Of a stretch of DNA of 64,000 nucleotides, positions 51,249 to 64,000 are shown one piece after another. Each line of letters starts with the position of its first letter. The stretch's first letter is position 1. Below the pieces are notes generated by a model, which made no database searches, was not told where the DNA came from, and worked only from the letters and a program-made list of their open reading frames with translations. Origin of the DNA: Diploscapter coronatus. Lineage: Eukaryota > Nematoda > Chromadorea > Rhabditida > Rhabditidae. Position numbers and translations under genes: made by a program. The stretch spans positions 69,463,201-69,527,200 of the forward strand of contig OZ038422.1 in assembly GCA_964036155.1 (NCBI GenBank), in the 5' to 3' direction.

Positions 51249-53081
51249 TTAACAATCACCCTTATCTTCCTGCTTTACAGTTTCTGTTCCTTCCGTTGTC
51301 TCCTCCTCTGCTCCTTCTGCCTTGTCTGTCTTGTCTTCATCCTCCTCATCTTTCTTTTCTCCTTCCAAAGCCTTCTTCTCGGGTCCTTTTCTCTTCGGGA
51401 TGACATGGAAGAAGGCCCTTTCCCAGTCCTGGTCGATTGTGTACTGCAACAGAATCTCGAACACGTGATTCACGGTCAGCACCTGCAATAAACGAATTGT
51501 CGAACTTTTTTTTTTATTTCGTGCGGTCCTAATTGGAATCCGTTTAAAAATCATAACTCCTAACACTGTCACAAACCTTTCTAGTCTTCATCTGCACGAA
51601 CTCGTCGATGGGCAACCTGGCATGTTTCCAACCCTTCTGCACAGCCCTGCTGTGGCACAGTCCCTTGTGTCGGTTGTAATCCACCAGCCCTCCAATCACG
51701 TAGACTTTCGACTCGTCCAGTTCGGTTAGAACCTGAATTCGATAAAATTAGAACATGAAATCGAATTCAAAGAGGTTGAAGCTATTTTTTTAACACTTGC
51801 AGTTTTTCCTTCAAATATTCATCTGGCTACAATTTTATTCATTTCGACTTACATTATCAGATTCCGATGAGAGGTAGATGATTTGGTCGTCAGTGAAGGC
51901 TTCATTCAGATCACGTGCGTCCAGGAAAATGTCCTGGTTGGTTGTGAAGGAGTCATAGAACTGAGATTTTTTTTTTTCAATTTTCAATTAGTTTTCTATC
52001 TTTTGTTTACCTTCCTGGATTCATCTCGGAAATTGATCACGTAGAATTGAAGAGGAGCATCTGCACGACGATTTGCTGAATAAGCACTGAAAGAGGAGGG
52101 ACAAATTATTAGAAACAAAAAATGGAGGAATTACAAGCTCAATTGCTGCACACAACTTCTCCGTTCCTTGTCAGACATCAGATCGTCAAAAGCCATATCC
52201 ACACAAACACGGATCTGGAAATGAACAGCGTATGGGAAAAGCTTCAGCAAGTGAACTCAATTAGTCAGTTCGTATGATTTTATCTATGCTAAAACGATAA
52301 AGATTATAGAGGACTGACGAAAATTATTTTCGTTACGGTTTTTGAAATGACTGGAAATCAGATTTTAGGAATAATTTCGGCTTTATTCGTCAAATATCTT
52401 ATTTTTGGAAATGTCATTACCTTGCAGGAAGAATCGGCCATCAGATGGACCTTCGGTTTCTTGAGCGCCTGTGTGTTTCCCTCTTCTCTCATCGCCTTTC
52501 GCTTTGCCTTCTTCCTCTCCTTTTCCACAACTCGTTTCTCTTTACGTCTCTCCAAATACCTGAAAATTTATTTTTTATGAAATAATTTAGATTTTAACAA
52601 TCGGGGATTATAAGCCTTAACGCTTTGGCAATATGCAGAATGAGCAATTTCTATATCCTAACTTACTTTATTTCGATTGATCAGAATAGAATAGCATATC
52701 TGCTCAAAATTTGACAAGTTCGTCATTTTTCAAAAAACGCATAATATCAAGCAAAGTAATTTGGTTATCGAATTGCTAAGATCGTAATCATGTTTCACTG
52801 TATTGTCAGATTGAACTAATATGTAAAATGATGTTTCTAATCTGAAGAAACCATGCCGAATTTCCAAAATCACAATTGGATTGGGGTAAATTAACTCACT
52901 TCTCTCTGTTGCGGGCCTTCCTGATCTGATTCTTGGACATCGGTTTGCCCTCCTCAGTCTGCACATCCTTATCCTTGTCCGTCTCTGCTTCTTTCACTCC
53001 ATCCTCGTTCCCGTTCTCCGATTGACTCGTTCCATTTTCCGCATTTTCTGCATGGTTCACTTCAGCTTCGGCTTCTGACAT
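51249..53081 (-). CDS. tRNA (guanine-N1)-methyltransferase, TRM10 family (TRMT10A-like)
   Basis: Seven exons on the - strand (53081-52900, 52559-52430, 52214-52135, 52086-52011, 51960-51853, 51732-51577, 51482-51249) join to 321 residues. The acidic N-terminus is followed by a Lys/Arg-rich helix ([18 protein letters not shown]), then the SPOUT methyltransferase domain from about residue 105. Hallmarks are [25 protein letters not shown], the SAM-knot motif [14 protein letters not shown] and [15 protein letters not shown]. The Asp after GGLV is the residue proposed as catalytic in yeast Trm10. The enzyme methylates G9 (N1) of tRNAs. The tail is acidic and Lys-rich. The layout matches nuclear/cytosolic TRMT10A/B rather than the mitochondrial RNase P subunit TRMT10C. 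The start at 53081 is the first Met with good flow; the reading frame is open a little upstream. Confidence 0.93.
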
Positions 53082-53277
53082 TTCCCTTAACAAAATCAAG
53101 TTTTTTTTTTCGAAATTAATATTTTACAAAATACTGAATATGTAGTCTCGAACTATTTGAACTCTAACTTCTTCCACATTAATCGAATGATGGTTTTATT
53201 AGTCACAGATTCAATTAATACCACTAAGCAACCGATAGAATTGAATAAATGTAGCTACTTTGGCTAATACAACGGAA

Positions 53278-53351
53278 ATGGATCAGATTGCCCGGGAAGT
53301 GTGCCTTTGGCACCCTCATCTTCTCTGCAACGTCATCAGAGAGGACTACCC
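53278..53351 (+). other. Short coding-like stretch, unassigned
   Basis: In the gap between TRM10 and Miro, a GC-rich patch reads from ATG as MDQIAREVCLWHPHLL and continues to ...VIREDYP before a GTTTGT donor, a donor type used elsewhere in this window. The complementary strand is also open (VVLSDDVAEKMRVPKAHF). The composition stands out from the AT-rich surroundings, suggesting an exon of a small gene or a relic. A possible continuation on + begins after AAAACAG near 53462. I do not recognise either product. Confidence 0.3.
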
Positions 53352-53677
53352 GTTTGTTTAGTTTGAAATGAATGAGAAAGTCGCTTAACAATTTCGATTA
53401 TCGATCGACTAATTTCCAAGGAATCTTAAATTTGAGGCAAAAATGATGAGTTTAAAAAAACAGGAAAATGAATACATCTCGAACAAAAAATGAGCTAATA
53501 GTAAGAATGAAAGATGATAGATGACGTACAAAAGAAAGTAGGATAAAATTAGAAACAACTAATATATGACGGAGAGTTAAATGGAGGAAAGGCATTCTAT
53601 TAAAAGACTCCGTCTTTTATAAACTACCCTCGTCGTACACTACTATACAACTGGCCGTCATTTAGACACTGTCTCAA

Positions 53678-58287
<4,610 letters not shown>

Positions 58288-58867
58288 TCACACCACAATC
58301 CTGCAAGCAATCGCTAAACTAGGAAAACATACACGATTTGAAATGAAGGCGGCATGTTAGAAATCGAAGGGAAACAACGGCGTTGCAAAACGAGAGACGG
58401 CGTAAAAGGAGACGGGAGGAAGAGAATAGCGCAGCATAACGAAAATGAAGCAGAAAGATACGAGAAAAATAACAATAAGTGACTATTCACAACAGGAAGT
58501 AAATAATTTCGAGCATGTTGGTTTTCGAACCATGAATCATCATGAAATCGATCAACTATCACTAACACATCTTTATTAGGCCATCACAACTCTGATAATT
58601 TATTACGGAGAAAGGAAGTAGGATTAGAAATATTCAAAAAGAAAAGAAAGATACTGCACTCGATTTGCAATCGAAAAGAAAATACCACATTCAATTTGTA
58701 TTGAAAATACCGACTTTGACGAAGCCCTTGCCTAAAAATATACCGATAATGATGATAAAACAGTGATTGGAAGGCGGGTAGGTAGAGAAGGAAAGGGGGA
58801 AATAATATACAAGTAAAAACTAGCAGGAACAGGACACGTTGTGGAATGGTGTCTCCTCTCTGGTCGA

Positions 58868-61800
58868 TCAGAGCTCGTCGGCACTCATCAAATGAAAATC
58901 TATTGCCTGTTGTGGCTTCTTTTGCCAGTTGCCCCAATTGTACAATTTTAGCTGAAATAAAAAATATATGATTGGTAGAAAATTTTAATGTCTCGTGCAT
59001 GTTTTTTTTTATTCAAAAAGAAATTAGCAAATTGTATTTTTCCCACGAAATGAATTTTCTCACGAAATTTAGCCAACTACGTGCAAATTATCAAAAAACC
59101 AGAATTAAGAAAACATTAATTTTCTGGTATTTCAAGTAAGAAACCCTTAAACAGTAAGTGAAAATAAAACTGAAAGAGTGGAAAATTCACTTTGATGGGC
59201 ATTTCAATTTTATAGCACAACGACACGCTATTGCACGATATTTATAACATGAATAAGCGAAGACACTCTTCCGTACAGTGACAAGAGTGATCATATTGCA
59301 AAATATCGTGCCCTAATTTAGAAGCTCGCCATTTGGTAAAGAAAAACCAGCAATGAGCTAACCGTTTCATAGAAGACCTTCTTGGCCTCGTTGTAGATGA
59401 GCGCGTGGCTCTTGGCCTCCAGATACGAGCTGCTGCGGGAGATGTGAGGAGCCACTTTCAGGAAATTCTGCAAGGGAAGAATGGAACAAGTTTAAAAAAA
59501 CGATAATTCTCACCTCGAACATTTCGAGTTTGCAGAGCCTAGAGGGAGCGCCCGAAGTGGATCTGCCTGTGTTCGGGTAGATCATCTCGATGCCGTCAAA
59601 GCCGCGGGTGAACACGTGCGGCTGGGTCGACGACGGCTCGAAATAGTCCTGGAAAACGTGTTTATTGAGTTGGGAAAAATAAGACAATTTTTATTCCTGT
59701 GAACTAGTTGCTCTAATGAACCTATAGTATCGTAGAAGTACCCACTGTACAAAATGGTAGTTAGAATCAACTCAGAGAATGAGAAGAACAGAACCATTTT
59801 CAAAATGGTCAAGTTGATCTACGACATTCTTCTGTACCTGCACTTTTCGATAAAAAGATAAACGAATATCCCGATCAAGACATTATTTCAAGTATTTTCA
59901 AATTTCTAGAAACGCCTCACTCACATTAGCACTCTCCAACATGAAAGGATATCTGTCATCGGAGAGACGAGAGTAGAGCGCGTAGCCGAGCGAGCAGTCG
60001 TCAATCGGGGCGCGCATTCCGAAAATAACTATTTCGGGCAGAATCGGGTGCATCGGCGCCGACAGCAGCGCTCCTTGTACGCCTGAATAGAATTATTAAA
60101 ACTCATTTCTGATAAATGTAAATTAGTTTATCTAACTCGTCATTTTAGGTGGTGATTGAAGTGGAAGTTTACAAAGAAAAGCGTATGATATCAGAAAGTC
60201 GAGAAAATGTTCATAATTTCAAATTGAATTTAAAGTCAGACCGAGATGTGTCCACTTGAAGATCTTGTCGGAAGTGGAGTGGACGCGAATGAAGTCACTC
60301 TCCTTGATCTCCTTCATAGTCTGGGGGATCTCCACTGCAGGCGAATAGCCCCCGAATCTGCAATTCCCAACTGTCAAACATTCAACTAATGAATCTGTCT
60401 GCTCACGATATGTAGCTCAGTTTCTTTTCGGGCGATTCCTCACAGGAGTAGGAGCAGTCAGGTGCGTGGCTCGAATACAGCACAAGTCTGCAAGACAATT
60501 ATGAATGTAGTCATAAGAAAAGACCTTTTATTGTTCATCGAATTTTTGCCCATCCCTTGCAAATTTAATCAACGAGTGTATAATAAGGAATTGTGATATG
60601 ATGCTCGAAGAAATGATCGAAACTAAGTGGGGGATGATTTGGCACCAAAATAGAAGAAATTAGTGATATTTTGGGGACAAATCGTTCCCTATCAAATCTA
60701 TCTGGTATCAAAATTATCAGACCATTTAGTAGGTCATTTTTGGCTGTATTCTTAGCCAATCCTATTCTAAATTTCCATTTGATGGACCCTATATGAACAT
60801 TTTAGTTATTAGAAACTGCTGTGAATAGAGGCGTACTTGAGATTGCTTTTGAGCCTGTAGAGAGCGTCCTCGCCCATCTCGAGAATCGATTTGTTGCTGT
60901 CCTTCTGCGCCAGCTCCAATTCCAGCATCAGGTTGCGGACGAGCGAGCGACGCGCCAACACGATCGAATCGATGTGCAGCAGGCTGGAACCTTGAGAGCT
61001 CTGCAAGCAATGTGTTATTAGGTTGATGAAACTGAAGTAAAGGAGATTATTATATCATTTTGATGACCAACTCATTCGTGATCACGAATGCAAATCATTG
61101 AATTCAATCATGGAGAAAACGAGTCCTACCAAGAACTGATTTCCCTGCAGAACTGCCCCGTTGCTTCCGGCCATCGACAAAACTCGCTTCTCGTTCTTCT
61201 CGTTCACCAGCAGGAACCTAAACGAGCATTTTTATATATCGTTGTTGGAAGTAAATGAGATAGATGCTCAAAATACAACAAAAAAGAGGAGATATAGTGG
61301 GTGAGTGAAAGTTTTGCTCGCCACTTTATTTGCTCCTTTAAATTTCTAAGAAAGAAAAGTCGAACCGAGAAGAGAGTTGATCATGCATGCTCTAATTCTT
61401 CATGTGATTCAGTCGAATTCTACCCGATAAAATAGATGACTTACACAGAGAACCAGGAGCTGGGCTTGATTCCATAGTATTGGCACATGTTGAGGTACTC
61501 GATCTTGCTGAACTCGTTGATCTCGAAGCACAACTTGGAGCAGGGCAATTGGGACTGCGGAATCGACAGCTTCTGAGGGCCTTTCGGCACTTCTTCCATC
61601 TGCAAGCAGCACATAAAAACTTGAAAATTGTATCGAGTCAACTCGAATATTACAGAAACAAGGAATCGAACATTGCTAAAAACATTTCTCAATAAACAAC
61701 CTTAATAAGTGAAAGAAACAAGCAATAGCTTATACCTTGAAGAGAGTCCTCATAGCGAAGAGAGCAGCCTGATTCTTGGCGATTTTCCTGGATTCGCCAC

Positions 61801-64000
61801 TGCCGATGAAGCTCTGTCCGTCGATAGAGACCTTCATTTTGTGATGGCCCGTTCTCGGATCGATGCCTATCTCTTCGTAGGTCGCCTCCATGTTCTGAAA
61901 TTGCTATCATTTGAAAGTGCATTTTCAAATATACAAGTCAATCAGTGACTTATTTTTTCGGACAAAAGAACAGAAATCTCTTCCACGGAATTTTGAAAAA
62001 AGCCGCGATGCCACCCCTGACGAATTAGTGTGCAAAGAGAAAGCTTCCCTACACTTTCCTAAACCTACAACCTATTTCATTAGGTACGACATCACTACTT
62101 CTCCAAATAGTCTCTCTCCTTCAACATCTATGTACATAAAAAATGCTCGTATGAAACCAAATTTATGGAGAAGAAAAGGCGTGAAAGAAAAGTCGAAAGT
62201 ATGTCAAATCAAAGAATAGTTATACCTTTTCCTTCTCATTGAGGGCGAGCGCCCTCCTCTGCTGTATCCTCTCGTTGAGCAGTTGACTGGGCGTGTGCAG
62301 CTGCAGCGCCTTCTTCATCTTCTGGTACTCCAACTTCTCTTTTTCCAGATTCGCCATGTCCACGCGGAAGTACTTCCTCAAAATATTTAAATTATGAAAG
62401 ATAAATTAGACGTGATTTGTTCAGAACTATTTTCACGCTCAAGTGAATCCGAAGCTCGAATATCAAAGCTTTCAAAGCTAGAAATGCTCGTTTTCATTCT
62501 GTGCAGAGGTCATAGTGGAAGAAAAACGAGATCTTCCGGGAGAATAAGAAAAACCGTGTGCAATCAATATCTCTGCCTCCATACTATTTGAAAATTTAGC
62601 TTTGAGTCCGTCTAACCAGAGCAATAATGTTCAAGCAAGAAATATACAAATATGGCAAAATTTCATTCTTTAATTTAAAAAAAAAAATCTCACTTGAGTG
62701 CCTCCGCAGCTGCAGCCTCTTTAGCCTCCTGCTGTGTGGAATACGAACGAGAGGTGAATTTGGTCACTTTTCCCTCCTCTGAAAATGATAATAAGGATGG
62801 AATAGTGAGGAATTTTCCAACCTGCATAGTCAGTGATCTTGTAGACGGCGACAGCAGGAGTCTGAGCGGGAATGTTCTTCTTGAGCATCTCGACCTTCTG
62901 TTCGTAGGTCGGTTCTGCGTGGTGCACTTTGACTTCGAGCTCGCAACGGAATGTGGCAGCAATTTGATGAAGAGCCTGCAAGTGAATAATTTGGTGGCTT
63001 TCTTTGAAAGGGTTATTCATTTTATTAAAATAAATTTTTGAGGAGAAAAAGCGTTTATGAATTACAAAGGAAAAGATGTTTTCAGAAACATCTAATTGCT
63101 AGCATAGAAGAGTGCAGAGCAAAAATAAAAGATGTAACGATAAAGTTCAGGTTTTCTTCGCTTCTCACAATGCAAAAACTATTCAGTGGGAAAACCTAGA
63201 TAAAACAACAAATGATATATTTCTCAATTTGGAACAGTTCCCATAGAATGAAAAATTCCGGGGCAGCTCTTTGAGAATAATTGAAATAGAGACATACCGA
63301 AATGTAAGTGCCGTCCGGACGCAGTTTGGTGAGAGCGATGCCCTTGATGATTTTGTGGACCTCGTCCTTGGGTACGCCCAGCAGACTGGTGAGGGCCTTC
63401 CTGGCACAGATCTCCTTCTGGGCCTCCTTCCCGTAACCGATGTTGACGAAGGTCTTGCCCTCTTCGGGAAAAGTCAGTGTGCACTTGTAAGTCTTCTTGT
63501 GTGCCTCACTCGGGCCGAGCTCTCGCGAGGTCGTCTCCACCACGTCGTACGAGGGGTTGTGTAGTCCATTGAACTTGTTCGCGATCAACTGAAAATTAAG
63601 GGAATTAGAAAAAAAAATGGTTAATAACCAGTTGCACAGAATTGCGACTTTTTCTATCCGCGATTAAAATATCATGAAACCTAATGCAGCAAGGATGTAC
63701 AAAACTTTGTTTTTCAAAAATCTCAAATATCATCTTCAAACTTCTGAGAAATATTGCGCTTTTGAAAGAGGAAAAACATGTCTGCTTTCAGTTTTCAAGA
63801 ACACGCATCTTCTCAATGCGCTTAACCGTAACGCAAAAAGCTCCAAGTCTGAAATGAAATGCATTTTACCTGGAACATGTAGTCGACAATGCTCTCCATC
63901 TGGTCTGTGTTCCTGGTGCAGACGACGCCCGAAGTGCTTCCGTAGGCAGAGATGGGGGTGGGATTGGAGCCCGATCCAGACACCACAGCCACGCCCTTCG
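58868..64000 (-). CDS. ADAR-family protein (ADR-1-like) with inactive deaminase domain, 3' part
   Basis: Fifteen exons are in the window (64000-63870 partial, 63588-63298, 62975-62822, 62778-62694, 62376-62226, 61894-61736, 61599-61445, 61217-61130, 61000-60837, 60487-60407, 60357-60242, 60082-59925, 59648-59514, 59467-59363, 58951-58868), giving 684 residues. The first two dsRNA-binding domains are KTYKCTLTFPEEGKTFVNIG...KEAQKEICARKALTSLL and a degenerate one ending QEAKEAAAAEALK. The third is KMKVSIDGQSFIGSGESRK...AKNQAALFAMRTL. An ADAR deaminase domain follows to the end (LGVQGALLS, SRLCKLEMF, NWQKKPQQAIDF). The catalytic His-Ala-Glu is replaced (LHIDSIVLARRS near 60976), PCGDA is PDCSY (near 60459), and the Cys of SCSDK is Thr (near 60275). 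It should bind dsRNA but not edit. C. elegans ADR-1 is a known inactive ADAR that regulates ADR-2. The N-terminus lies beyond the right edge. Confidence 0.9.

Noticed and set aside
61060..61090. Short palindrome CATTCGTGATCACGAATG
   Set aside because: Only 18 bases, in an ADAR-like gene intron; expected by chance at this scale.

Overview
The window is animal nuclear DNA, most likely from a nematode. Genes are split into many short GC-richer exons separated by AT-rich introns (the shortest are about 46-56 bp) that end in TTTCAG or TTGCAG. Several start codons sit 1-36 bases behind a strong 3' splice site, as expected for spliced-leader trans-splicing. The gene set fits a worm: a catalytically dead ADAR like ADR-1, paired multi-pass receptor genes, a UGT and a Dispatched-like protein. 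The gene structures are far more intron-rich than Caenorhabditis. All calls come from reading splice sites and protein motifs by eye, with no database search.

Left part (1-15 kb, + strand): the 3' end of a Dispatched/Patched-family gene (3-758), a complete striatin gene (2674-8900, 19 exons, 677 aa) and a complete UDP-glucuronosyltransferase (11590-14824, 13 exons, 529 aa). From 15.4 to 19.4 kb lies the first copy of a 4-kb segment carrying a putative multi-pass receptor on the - strand. A second, diverged copy lies at 43.4-47.2 kb.

Middle (20-51 kb): a large proteasome-adaptor gene, ECM29/ECPAS (20484-33347, 38 exons, 1773 aa). It is followed by a transposon-rich stretch (33.4-36 kb) with at least five short inverted-repeat elements. 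A broken alpha-carbonic anhydrase (- strand) is embedded there, and two of its introns are homologous to each other. A miRNA-like hairpin lies near 37.4 kb. An unrecognised 557-aa gene (39584-50485, + strand) hosts the second receptor copy, antisense, inside a 5-kb intron.

Right part (51-64 kb, all - strand): TRM10-type tRNA m1G9 methyltransferase (51249-53081), the mitochondrial Rho GTPase Miro (53678-58287, 15 exons, 623 aa), and the 3' part of an ADAR-like gene with three dsRNA-binding domains and a deaminase domain that has lost its zinc ligands and catalytic glutamate.

The genes are mostly unrelated housekeeping and signalling functions, and I see no pathway cluster. The most notable features are the nested receptor duplication with a datable MITE insertion, the homologous introns of the carbonic anhydrase remnant, and the dead ADAR.
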